Assembly (NCBI RefSeq): GCF_003555545.1
Contig: NZ_CP032157.1
Location: 6,080,546 to 6,144,545 of the forward strand
DNA length: 64,000 bases
Reading direction: 5' to 3'
Source: Paraflavitalea soli
GTDB taxonomy: Bacteria; Bacteroidota; Bacteroidia; Chitinophagales; Chitinophagaceae
Shown here piece by piece: positions 1-7,228 of this stretch. The first letter of the stretch is position 1. Each line of letters opens with the position of its first letter. The notes beneath the pieces are model-generated. The model made no database searches, was not told where the DNA came from, and saw only the letters and a program-made list of their open reading frames with translations. A program made the translations under genes and the position numbers.

Positions 1-738
1 GGTCACTCCTTCTACTACCACTGTTTCCAATTTATCCTTTACCGCCGCTGTTCCCTTTCTCGCATCCCCGAGCGTAATACCCGCCCACCACATAAAGTCT
101 TTTTCTGTCGCCGGGCCATGACTGCTATAATACCGCAAAGCCAGTTCCGCCAGCGGATCAGCCGGTTCATACCGCTGTTCCTTCGGCACCCAATCATCCA
201 GCAACACATGCGTAAATTGTTTACCCCGCCGCGGGCCCATACAGATCAATTGCTCCTGTGAAGCATGCAGCAGTAAATGCCCGATGCCATAATGGGAAGC
301 CTTGATCCCTTTCTTTTTCAACACTTCCGCCAGTTCCTCCCGCGTCAGCACTTCCCCATCCTGCAAGGCTTTCACCAGGATATTATTGCTCTTCTTCACC
401 GCTGCCTTGTCCAACGACTCCTTCAGCAGGTGAGGGGTATATTTCCTTTGGATGATGGGCGATACCATGCGCAGCATCCAATGCACATCCGCCGGAGCTA
501 CCCAATGCCAGGTGCCCCGCAAAGCCCAGGTACGGATGATCTCTTTATTACCAACCGCCTTTTCAATACCCGCATCCGTGGAGCCGGGCAGCCGCACCCC
601 GATACTCCATTTCGCCCCCGCATAATCCTGCGCCTGCATAGCCCCCATCCAGCGAACAACCTCACCGGCAGTTTTAAAAGCAGGCGCCGAAAGCTGTTGG
701 TTCAATAAGCGGTATTGTGCGATGCCGGCTGTTTTCAT
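1..738 (-). CDS. AlkZ/YcaQ-like winged-helix DNA glycosylase, partial
   Basis: The frame is open from an ATG at 738 to the window edge, giving 246 residues; the C-terminus lies outside. The protein matches the winged-helix DNA-binding family PF06224 (AlkZ/YcaQ), whose members remove bulky or crosslinked alkylated bases. Visible marks are the motif WMGAMQAQDYAGAKW near residue 30, which has the Q-x-Q pattern used as the catalytic element in this family, and RTWALRGTWHW near residue 70, the most conserved stretch of the family. It is a cytoplasmic repair enzyme by inference. The next gene, a DinB-like protein, is on the same strand 22 bp upstream, so the two may be cotranscribed. Family assignment is firm; the substrate is not. 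Confidence 0.85.
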   Translation of the reverse strand, partial: MKTAGIAQYRLLNQQLSAPAFKTAGEVVRWMGAMQAQDYAGAKWSIGVRLPGSTDAGIEKAVGNKEIIRTWALRGTWHWVAPADVHWMLRMVSPIIQRKYTPHLLKESLDKAAVKKSNNILVKALQDGEVLTREELAEVLKKKGIKASHYGIGHLLLHASQEQLICMGPRRGKQFTHVLLDDWVPKEQRYEPADPLAELALRYYSSHGPATEKDFMWWAGITLGDARKGTAAVKDKLETVVVEGVT

Positions 739-760
739 GAAGCGTATTTTGGCTGTTAAG

Positions 761-1384
761 TTACTGTTTACTGAAAAAATTGACCGCCAGGAAACTGTTG
801 CGGCCATAGGAGTCCGTATTCTTCCTGTTAGCCGGTGTTTCTGTTTTAGATGACCCGGATGCCTGCTCTTTTACCTTCAGCACATAGAACATATAATCTG
901 TCATTGGCGCATCCTTCAGGCCCACCTGGTGACCGATTGTAACCACCTGGCCGCGATGATACGTGCTGTGGTTCAGACAATGCTGGATGATCTCAAACCG
1001 CGGCCTGCAGATCGTTTCTGAAAACCACAGCTGGCAATAGCAATCCTCCTGCACCTCCTCTTCCGTCAGCGATTGTACATATTTACTAAAGTCTGCTGCC
1101 TGCTCCACCAGCCTGTTCAGCACAGTCGTAAGATCGTCATCAATACCCTGCTGCAACCCATTCGGTCTTTGCTGCAAGTGCCCCATCCACTCCCGCTCCA
1201 CTTCCCATATATGTAAAAGCGTAGCCTTGATACCGGGAAAACTGGAAGCCGCAGAGGCCTCCAGCAACACCGCAGGCTTACTTTTCAGCCAGTCTGTAAG
1301 CCGCGTAATCGCCCAGCAATTATAGGTGGCCAGGTCCTGAAGCTGTGTCAGCAGACTTGATCGATGAAAGGAAGTGTAAAGCAT
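761..1384 (-). CDS. DinB-like four-helix-bundle protein
   Basis: This 207-residue protein has the layout of the DinB/YfiT superfamily, a four-helix bundle that binds a metal through three histidines. Candidate ligands are the His in LLHIWEVEREWMGHL and the His pair in CLNHSTYHRGQVV, the latter being the typical C-terminal H-x3-H signature. The frame extends ten codons upstream, but the ATG at 1384 (MLYTSFHRS) fits family length better. Some family members are mycothiol or bacillithiol transferases; most Bacteroidota paralogues have no known reaction. The C-terminal 35 residues are polar and probably unstructured. It probably shares a transcript with the AlkZ-like gene downstream. Confidence 0.8.
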   Translation of the reverse strand: MLYTSFHRSSLLTQLQDLATYNCWAITRLTDWLKSKPAVLLEASAASSFPGIKATLLHIWEVEREWMGHLQQRPNGLQQGIDDDLTTVLNRLVEQAADFSKYVQSLTEEEVQEDCYCQLWFSETICRPRFEIIQHCLNHSTYHRGQVVTIGHQVGLKDAPMTDYMFYVLKVKEQASGSSKTETPANRKNTDSYGRNSFLAVNFFSKQ

Positions 1385-1588
1385 AGGTTTGCTATTTATA
1401 ACACAAAGCTCCACCCGGGTAGTGACAGCAGTATGTCAGGAGCAAATCTGCCCTGGAAAATTTATTTTAACTACAATTCATACACCTAAAACCTCAATTC
1501 ATCCACAATGTTGCCGATCCCATCTCTTCCTATTTTTTCTTTGCAAATTGGTTCATCATGCCCCACCCGGCAATAAATCCTTGCTGCA

Positions 1589-2701
1589 TTGATAAAGGTT
1601 CGTGATAAGTGGTTCCGCATACTCGTCCTGGTGCTTCCCTTCATCCTGGTACTCTATACCAATGATGTACTCCTGCGTGCCGACCTGCCAAAGATCCTGC
1701 GAACCCTCGTTTCCCTGGCCTGTATCATATTGGTTTGCGAGGGCAGCCGCTACCTGATCTACAACAGCCGCAAATGGAACAAAAACCGGCTAAGTCCCAC
1801 CCTGCGCCTGGGGGCCGTTATTGTAGCCGGTCTGGCTTATACCACCACCCTCCTGGTGTGCAGTGCATGGGTCCGCCACCTCCTGTCTGGCAAGGACACC
1901 ACTCACTATCCTACAGAATCCTTCGTCCGGATCAATAACAGCCAGGTAGCCTCCGGCCTCTGGGGATATTCCTTTTTCAATGCCATCTTCATTTTCTTCT
2001 TCCTCCTGGCTGGTTTCGAGACCCTCTACCATTATGCCAAAATGAGGCATACCGAAAAAGAGAAAGAGCAACTCGAAAAAGATAAGCTCCGGGCCGAGCT
2101 CAACCAGCTCAAAGGCATTGTAAACCCCCATTTCCTCTTTAATAACCTCAATTCCCTCTCCTCCCTCATAGGAGAAAACCCTGCCCGGGCCGAATCCTTT
2201 CTCGATGAGCTCACCAAGGTATTCCGCTACCTCCTCCGGAATAACCAGTCCGAACTCACCACCCTCGAACTGGAACTCCAGTTCATTCAGTCCTATTACC
2301 ACCTGCTGCAAACCCGCTATGGCAACGGCATCAGCCTCCACATACACCTCGATGCAAAATATGAGGAATGGCGCCTGCCGCCCCTCACCCTCCAGTTGCT
2401 CATAGAAAATGCTGTAAAACACAACAGCCTCCAGAAAGAACACCCCCTGGAAATTGAACTGATGTCCGCCCCCGGCAATAACCTCATGGTGCGCAATACC
2501 GTTTTTAAAAGGGAAGGCATGGTGGAATCTACCGGCATTGGCCTCCAAAGCATCAATGCCCGTTACAAAATGCTCCACCTCCCCGAAGTAAGGATTGAAA
2601 AAGACAACCGGTATTTTACCGTCATCATCCCCCTCGTAGAGCCCCAGGCCGATGGCCAGCAGGTACAAGACCCCGGCGCCCAACTTACCTCCTGGCAGTA
2701 G
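1589..2701 (+). CDS. LytS/YehU-type membrane sensor histidine kinase, orphan
   Basis: This 370-residue kinase has four predicted membrane helices (about residues 9-26, 36-52, 74-96 and 126-147), a short coiled coil (150-175) and a His_kinase domain. The phosphoacceptor motif PHFLFNNLNSL puts the acceptor His near residue 181. The ATPase domain shows LLIENAVKHN (N box) and a GIGLQSINARY G box. The only usable start is TTG at 1589, since an in-frame stop lies 15 bases upstream and no ATG occurs before the catalytic part. Relatives normally sit next to a LytTR response regulator, but none is adjacent here; the only LytTR protein in the window is near 41.5 kb with its own kinase. The signal is unknown. 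Confidence 0.88.
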   Translation: MIKVRDKWFRILVLVLPFILVLYTNDVLLRADLPKILRTLVSLACIILVCEGSRYLIYNSRKWNKNRLSPTLRLGAVIVAGLAYTTTLLVCSAWVRHLLSGKDTTHYPTESFVRINNSQVASGLWGYSFFNAIFIFFFLLAGFETLYHYAKMRHTEKEKEQLEKDKLRAELNQLKGIVNPHFLFNNLNSLSSLIGENPARAESFLDELTKVFRYLLRNNQSELTTLELELQFIQSYYHLLQTRYGNGISLHIHLDAKYEEWRLPPLTLQLLIENAVKHNSLQKEHPLEIELMSAPGNNLMVRNTVFKREGMVESTGIGLQSINARYKMLHLPEVRIEKDNRYFTVIIPLVEPQADGQQVQDPGAQLTSWQ

Positions 2702-2773
2702 TCCTGGATCCGCGATCTTCCCGGTTTCGCACCCCTGCAAGATTTGCCCCCACATTTACGCAGTACTCACAAA

Positions 2774-2818
2774 CCGCGGCAGCAACTCAAAACACGAAAC
2801 CCAAAACTCGTAACCCGA
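2774..2818. repeat. CGCGGCAGC leader plus five A/C-rich heptads
   Basis: After CCGCGGCAGC (2774-2783) come five 7-base units in strict phase: AACTCAA, AACACGA, AACCCAA, AACTCGT, AACCCGA. The array ends 8 bp before the promoter box of the CDGSH gene. The same leader precedes heptads at 3431 and 44827. The function is unknown. Confidence 0.75.
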
Positions 2819-2825
2819 TTTCCCT

Positions 2826-2833
2826 TACTTTCG
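2826..2833 (+). promoter_or_regulatory. Probable -7 box of the CDGSH gene
   Basis: TACTTTCG differs at one base from the Bacteroidota -7 consensus TAnnTTTG and lies 18 bp before the ATG at 2852. No clear -33 TTG box is visible, because the upstream DNA is the A/C-rich heptad array. There is no Shine-Dalgarno sequence before the start codon. Confidence 0.5.
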
Positions 2834-2851
2834 CGCCCTTAATTCAACAAC

Positions 2852-3076
2852 ATGGCTACTACAAAAATTACGGTCAACAGCAACGGCTCCGTTAAATTAG
2901 AAGGTGATTTTGAGATCGTCGACAGGAATGGTAATAAATATGATCTGGGCGGACGCGAGATCGTTTCCATCTGCCGCTGCGGCCTTTCCCAGAACAAACC
3001 CTTCTGCGATGGCGCCCACAAAGGCCACTTTGAACACGATGCCGTAGCTTTCGCCCTGCCTCCCAAAAAACAATAA
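2852..3076 (+). CDS. CDGSH-type [2Fe-2S] protein
   Basis: This 74-residue protein consists essentially of one CDGSH iron-sulfur domain. The complete ligand motif is visible as CRCGLSQNKPFCDGAHKG near residues 47-64: three Cys and one His, with the CDG-x-H end that gives the family its name. Such proteins bind a redox-active, acid-labile 2Fe-2S cluster in the cytoplasm and take part in electron transfer or cluster handling; the partner is unknown. The length equals that of other single-domain bacterial members. It stands alone on the plus strand, with its own promoter box and a repeat-filled spacer downstream. Confidence 0.92.
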   Translation: MATTKITVNSNGSVKLEGDFEIVDRNGNKYDLGGREIVSICRCGLSQNKPFCDGAHKGHFEHDAVAFALPPKKQ

Positions 3077-3099
3077 TGGCTGCTGCTACAGCTTTGCAG

Positions 3100-3385
3100 A
3101 GATCGAATCAAAGGGTATTCTTGCCCCATCGGAGCTTGTCCCGCAACAGCGGGAGCTACCGCTTTGTAGCAAGGAAGATCGTATCAACGGGTTTTCTGCC
3201 CCTTTAGGGGCTACCGCTTTGTAGAAGGAAGATCGTATCAACGGGTTTCCCTGCCCCTTTAGGGGCTACCGCTTTGTAGCCAATCGAATCAAAGGGTATT
3301 CTTGCCCCATCGGGGCTACCGCTTTGTAGCAATGAATGTGATCAAATTCATTATTTGCCCCATCGGGGCTACCCGTCTGCAACAA
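3100..3385. repeat. Degenerate 50-55 bp direct repeats with paired hairpins
   Basis: The spacer 3077-3518 holds no gene. It carries five to six copies of a unit of the form GATCGTATCAACGGGTTT, then TGCCCCTTTAGGGGCTA, then CCGCTTTGTAG. GCTTTGTAG recurs at 3161, 3216, 3271 and 3321, so the period is 55, 55 and 50 bases. Each unit contains a GCCCC/GGGGC palindrome and a CTAC/GTAG pair, so a transcript would form a row of short hairpins. Two sequence variants alternate (CCCCTTTAGGGG and CCCCATCGGGG). The whole unit is conserved, so this is not a CRISPR array. Confidence 0.8.
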
Positions 3386-3430
3386 GGGTTCGTGTCCCAC
3401 GAATTGCCGCAAGTTGTCGGTAACTACAAA

Positions 3431-3475
3431 CCGCGGCAGCAATCCTATATCCTAAATCCTGCATCCGGAATCCCT
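3431..3475. repeat. CGCGGCAGC leader plus five heptads
   Basis: CCGCGGCAGC (3431-3440) is followed by AATCCTA, TATCCTA, AATCCTG, CATCCGG and AATCCCT in strict 7-base phase. The 15 bases up to and including the leader (ACTACAAACCGCGGC) closely resemble the DNA before the array at 2774, which indicates a shared origin. Confidence 0.75.
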
Positions 3476-3518
3476 CCCTGCTGGCACGACTTTTATCATT
3501 TGTACCATAAAAGCCGCC

Positions 3519-3758
3519 ATGACAGAAAAGCTAACCATCAACGGAAAAGAGGTGTGGGTCGTGATAGAACCCCACCTCGTGCCAAGGGAAAACCCACACA
3601 TCATCCCCACCGAATATTTCACCGCCACCTATTACTGGCAGGAGCCGGCAGACGACGTTTCCGGTGAACTCTTCATCGATGGCATCGAGCCCAGGCTCTT
3701 CGAATCCCCCGTGGCCGCCCTCGAATATGCCCGCGAAACCCTCTCCGAACTGATCTGA
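3519..3758 (+). CDS. Small acidic protein of unknown function
   Basis: This encodes 79 residues, rich in Glu and Pro, with no signal peptide or membrane helix. The order suggests an N-terminal beta-hairpin (KLTINGKEVWVVIEP), a central aromatic stretch (YFTATYYWQEP) and a C-terminal amphipathic helix (VAALEYARETLSEL). I do not recognise a family. It starts at an ATG and ends 15 bp before the GreA-like gene, with which it is probably cotranscribed. Coding bias (many C-ending codons) agrees with its neighbours, which supports it as real. Confidence 0.7.
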   Translation: MTEKLTINGKEVWVVIEPHLVPRENPHIIPTEYFTATYYWQEPADDVSGELFIDGIEPRLFESPVAALEYARETLSELI

Positions 3759-3773
3759 ACCGTATCTTGCGCC

Positions 3774-4241
3774 ATGACCCGCGCAGAAAAGATATCCTTC
3801 AAACAGGCCCTCAAACAAGCCGGACTGGCTATTATTGAGCAACGCATCACCGCTGCCAGGTCACTCATGGATGATGCCCAGCAGGCCGCCAATGGTGAAG
3901 AGAAAAGCTCCGCCGGCGATAAATACGAGACTTCCCGCGCTATGGGCCACCTGCAAAAAGATATGCATGCCCGGCAACTGGCAGAACAGGCCAAAGAACT
4001 GGCTGCCCTCCATGTTGTGAACGTAGACCAGCTCTACGATACAGTGACCAGCGGTGCTGTGATTGAATGTGAAAAAGCGACCTTCTTTGTAGCTGCTGGC
4101 CTGGGTAAAGTGACCATTGGCGATAAAGCCGTTTTCTTCCTTTCTCCTCAGGCTCCGCTCGCCCAACAAATACAACACAAAAAGGCCGGGGATCATTTTG
4201 TTTTTAATACATTGCGCACTATTATTGCCGATCTGTACTAA
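3774..4241 (+). CDS. GreA/GreB-like C-terminal domain protein
   Basis: This encodes 155 residues. The N-terminal half is charged and helical (to about residue 85), and the C-terminal half is a beta-rich domain ending in a stretch containing AGDHFVFN that resembles the FKBP-like C-terminal domain of transcript-cleavage factors GreA/GreB. The segment EEKSSAGDKYETSRAM is typical of a Bacteroidota family often labelled 3-oxoacyl-ACP synthase, a label with no support in the sequence: there is no thiolase fold or active-site Cys. By inference it contacts RNA polymerase, but the acidic tip residues of true Gre factors are not clearly present. It follows the 79-residue gene by 15 bp. Confidence 0.7.
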   Translation: MTRAEKISFKQALKQAGLAIIEQRITAARSLMDDAQQAANGEEKSSAGDKYETSRAMGHLQKDMHARQLAEQAKELAALHVVNVDQLYDTVTSGAVIECEKATFFVAAGLGKVTIGDKAVFFLSPQAPLAQQIQHKKAGDHFVFNTLRTIIADLY

Positions 4242-4271
4242 GCGCTTGCCCCACCCTATCAATAAACAATT

Positions 4272-4556
4272 ATGTTAGTCATCGTAAGGATCATCACGAT
4301 CATTGTTTCTGCTGCCTGGTTAGTAGCGGGCGGTTGGCTTATTGCGGCCGGCATATTGGATGAGCCCGAAACAGACTTCGGAGCTATATGGATCGGCATC
4401 GGCATTGTTGCTTTCTACCTGGCCAATATCTACCTGGTTTACCGCGGTTATAAGAAAAAGCACAAGCCCGTCCAATGGGTGGCTTTTATATTGAGTATAT
4501 TACCCGCTGTCGTCCTTGGAGGAATTATACTAATCTTAAATTGGATCGACCCTTAA
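4272..4556 (+). CDS. Small integral membrane protein, unknown
   Basis: This encodes 94 residues with three hydrophobic segments (about 3-25, 37-58 and 68-90) and a short basic loop (YRGYKKKHK) between the second and third. No family is recognised. It starts 30 bp after the GreA-like gene, so it may end that operon. Its TAA stop and the TAA stop of the converging serine hydrolase share the palindrome TTAA at 4553-4556, leaving no room for a terminator between the two genes. Confidence 0.72.
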   Translation: MLVIVRIITIIVSAAWLVAGGWLIAAGILDEPETDFGAIWIGIGIVAFYLANIYLVYRGYKKKHKPVQWVAFILSILPAVVLGGIILILNWIDP

Positions 4557-6190
4557 GGCGCCTCCGTGTAAACCCGCTTGAACACTACGTTGCGCGCACG
4601 CCCCACAGATATTCTTAATTCCATGATGCCCCGCTTCAGGTCACGTATAAAATACACCGGACCAAAAGTACAATCAAAGGCATCCTTATAAGTGGCGTTC
4701 ATAGGGAAAGTGGTCGTTGGTTTTATTTGCAGCAGCAGCCTGCCATCCTTCAGTACCATATAGTACATCGCCTCTGCTTCTTTCGAATAATATTGCCCCA
4801 CAAAGTCTTCCAGGTATTTGGGATTGGCATCCACATCCTCCATCTTTTCATAATAAATACTTTCCGGGCCTGCCGATGCCAATAACCCCTTTTTATAGCC
4901 CAATTCCAGCTTGTTGTTGCCCAGCATAAACACATTATCGGCAATGGCCATAAGGTTGGCAGTAGGAAACAAACTGCTCAACTTCCCGTCTTTTACATAC
5001 AGCTTCAACCCTGCATTGTTGCGTGGATCGCGGTACCAGCCGGCATAAGCAGCCAGCTTCTCAGGAGCTACCGTTACTGCAGCGGGCCTTGGTCTCGGAG
5101 CAGCAGGCCGGACAGGCAGGAAAAGCCGGCGCACAGCATTGCTTACATTCAGCGTGTCACTGTCGAAGGCCGAAGTATTACTGAGCCAGGCGATGGACAA
5201 ACCCGCTTCCGGGAAATATTCCAGGTTGGCACGGTAGCTCGCCGTGGCTCCCGAATGCGATATGGCTTGCCAGCCGGCGATAGAGTCCAGCATCAATCCC
5301 GCTGCATAATTATTCGTCCGGCCACTATTGAGTTTGTTGGTTGCTGTTTGCTTAGGCAATAGCGAAGGGTTGCCCAGTTTTCCACTTAAGTAATAATGAT
5401 TCCAGATCAGCAGGTCTTCTGCCGTGGTCAATAATCCTCCATTGCCATAAGCGTTTTCATTGGGCATATTGATAAGGAAGTTCTGCCCGCCGCCTTTTGA
5501 ATAAGCAATAGCCCTATCCTTCACCACCTTTCTAAAATTAGACCGCCACTCCGTATGCTTCATGCCTGCCGGCTCAAAAATATATTTACTCGTGAAGTCC
5601 GCCAGTGACAGCCCGCTTACCCGCTGTACAATGATCGCCTGCAGGTTATAATTCGAGTTGCTGTAAATGTATTCGTCGCCCGGTATATTGTTCAGCGTTT
5701 GCTGCAGCGAGATCACATACAAGGCATATTCATTCGAATAGACCCGCGTACCCCGCGACCAGCCTGCCAGGTCCATCACACTGCCCCAGTCTTTCAGCCC
5801 GCTCGTATGCTGCATCATATGCCGCAGCGTGATCACCTTACCATAGTCCGGCAGCTCAGGAATATACTTGCGCACATCATCCTCCAACGAAAGCTTTCCC
5901 TGTTGTTCCAATAACAGGATAGATGCCGCTGTAAATTGCTTGGATACAGACCCTGCCTCTACAAGTGATTGCGGCGTTAAAGCGATATTGTGTTCGAGGT
6001 CAGCCATGCCCCATGCCTTCGAAAAGATCACCTGCCCATTGCGGCTGATCGCCAGCTCTGCCCCTGGCACGGTATGACTGTTATACCGACTGAATATTTT
6101 CTCAATATGCGCTACCGTATCGGGCCAGCCTTGGGCAGCGGCGAAAAAAGAACAAGAGAAAGCACAGCAAACAAATAAGATCTTTTTCAT
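4553..6190 (-). CDS. Exported serine hydrolase, class C beta-lactamase fold
   Basis: This encodes 545 residues. A signal peptide (about 1-19, ending AAAQ) is followed by a beta-lactamase/penicillin-binding domain (PF00144) to about residue 360. The three catalytic elements are present: SVSK (S-x-x-K nucleophile motif) near residue 82, YSNSNYN (Y-x-N) near 175 and HSG near 315. The C-terminal 150 residues form a beta-rich domain often attached to these hydrolases in Bacteroidota. Family members are periplasmic or outer-membrane esterases, D-aminopeptidases or carboxypeptidases; resistance activity cannot be inferred. The lipoprotein-like gene upstream lies 14 bp away on the same strand, so they are probably cotranscribed. 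Confidence 0.88.
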   Translation of the reverse strand: MKKILFVCCAFSCSFFAAAQGWPDTVAHIEKIFSRYNSHTVPGAELAISRNGQVIFSKAWGMADLEHNIALTPQSLVEAGSVSKQFTAASILLLEQQGKLSLEDDVRKYIPELPDYGKVITLRHMMQHTSGLKDWGSVMDLAGWSRGTRVYSNEYALYVISLQQTLNNIPGDEYIYSNSNYNLQAIIVQRVSGLSLADFTSKYIFEPAGMKHTEWRSNFRKVVKDRAIAYSKGGGQNFLINMPNENAYGNGGLLTTAEDLLIWNHYYLSGKLGNPSLLPKQTATNKLNSGRTNNYAAGLMLDSIAGWQAISHSGATASYRANLEYFPEAGLSIAWLSNTSAFDSDTLNVSNAVRRLFLPVRPAAPRPRPAAVTVAPEKLAAYAGWYRDPRNNAGLKLYVKDGKLSSLFPTANLMAIADNVFMLGNNKLELGYKKGLLASAGPESIYYEKMEDVDANPKYLEDFVGQYYSKEAEAMYYMVLKDGRLLLQIKPTTTFPMNATYKDAFDCTFGPVYFIRDLKRGIMELRISVGRARNVVFKRVYTEAP

Positions 6191-6203
6191 AAACGGGATT
6201 CAG

Positions 6204-6953
6204 TTATTGTATAAAACCAATGATGTCGAAAAGTTTTTCAATGACGCCATTTTCAGTACGCTTTGAACTCAAGGTTAAGATGAGCTGCTTGCCGGGAATG
6301 CTTTTGCCAATGCATAGTATGATGTCCCGCTGCTTCAATGCCTCAGAAGCCCCTTTGCTGTTGAAATTGGATTGTATAAAATGCCAGCTATAGCCATGCC
6401 ATTGGCCGAAGGGTGTTTCAACCGGTGCATTGATCTCATCGGAAACAGGGATCGTATCTTTTCCCAGCGTAATGATCTTTTTATGAATATGGATCGTCAG
6501 CGAATCAAGCACTGCGAGTGCCCCCATCCCATGGAAGCTGATGGCGCCAGCCTTTTTGGTGATAGTGATTTTTTGTATGCCCAGTGACTTTAATCGGGAA
6601 GGAGGAGGGTTTTCTGATAATTGCAGGTAGCGCTCATACTCCTTTTTTGTAATGCCAAAATTTTCATGGTAAGGCATGGGCTGTTTCAGGTCAATATAGT
6701 GTTTGGCGTAAGCCTTCCACCACTCCCTGTTTTTGGCAATGGCGGCACTGTATCGTTTTGAAATAGCTGCCTGCTCATGGGAAATGATTAACTCTTGCCG
6801 CTTAAAGGCGAAGACACCCGCTTTCAATACAGAATCTGTGAAGGCAAAAGCCTTATCAACAAGGGGCGTTTGGGGTTTTTGTCCAAAGCAGGAACAGGAT
6901 ACAAGGATGCCTGTTAAAATAAGCACCTTGCGCAAGGCTGGTTTATATAGCAT
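6204..6953 (-). CDS. Exported protein of unknown function
   Basis: This encodes 249 residues. The N-terminus (KPALRKVLILTGILVSCSCFGQ) is a signal sequence that could be cut as a lipoprotein at SCSC or by signal peptidase I after FGQ. The first half is helical and charged; the second half is beta-rich, with a repeated ITI/IHI pattern. I recognise no domain. The gene lies 14 bp upstream of the serine hydrolase, so it probably heads a two-gene operon and may act in the same envelope process. The upstream spacer to the divergent ABC transporter is 275 bp and holds A/C-rich heptads. Confidence 0.7.
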   Translation of the reverse strand: MLYKPALRKVLILTGILVSCSCFGQKPQTPLVDKAFAFTDSVLKAGVFAFKRQELIISHEQAAISKRYSAAIAKNREWWKAYAKHYIDLKQPMPYHENFGITKKEYERYLQLSENPPPSRLKSLGIQKITITKKAGAISFHGMGALAVLDSLTIHIHKKIITLGKDTIPVSDEINAPVETPFGQWHGYSWHFIQSNFNSKGASEALKQRDIILCIGKSIPGKQLILTLSSKRTENGVIEKLFDIIGFIQ

Positions 6954-7104
6954 ACAAGAAATATTCGATCAGGAAAATAATAAAAACAACTGTAAATAAA
7001 TGCAAAGTCTTTCCTAATGACGACCGGAAAGTAAAATTGTAACTTCATTGTGCCTATTGATGGATGGACTGGCCAAAAAGCACCGCCCATCGCACAAAAA
7101 AGCA

Positions 7105-7187
7105 AACCCAAACCTCCAACCCGATTCTAACAACCACCACTTGCCAACTCCTCCGAACCCGAAACTCAAAACACCCAACCCCAAACC
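7105..7187. repeat. A/C-rich heptad array before the ABC transporter
   Basis: An 83-bp stretch contains almost only A and C. Its best-phased part is AACCCGA, AACTCAA, AACACCC, AACCCCA, AACC at 7156-7187; the earlier part is the same type with one phase slip. It lies between two divergent genes and stops just before a T-run that may belong to the transporter promoter. Confidence 0.65.
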
Positions 7188-7228
7188 TTTTTTGAACTTA
7201 ATGCTCGTTTAATCGTATATTAAATAAC

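Noticed and set aside
1790-2755. 321-codon open frame on the minus strand
   Set aside because: It lies opposite the histidine kinase gene; the amino-acid order (Gly/Glu-rich) is a shadow of the C-rich plus-strand codons and matches no family.
3161-3330. Regular spacing of GCTTTGTAG looked like a CRISPR array
   Set aside because: The sequence between the repeats is conserved too, so there are no spacers, and no cas gene is near.
4553-6190. Antibiotic-resistance beta-lactamase
   Set aside because: The fold and motifs are of class C type, but the large size and extra C-terminal domain match the general serine hydrolase family of Bacteroidota, not AmpC enzymes.
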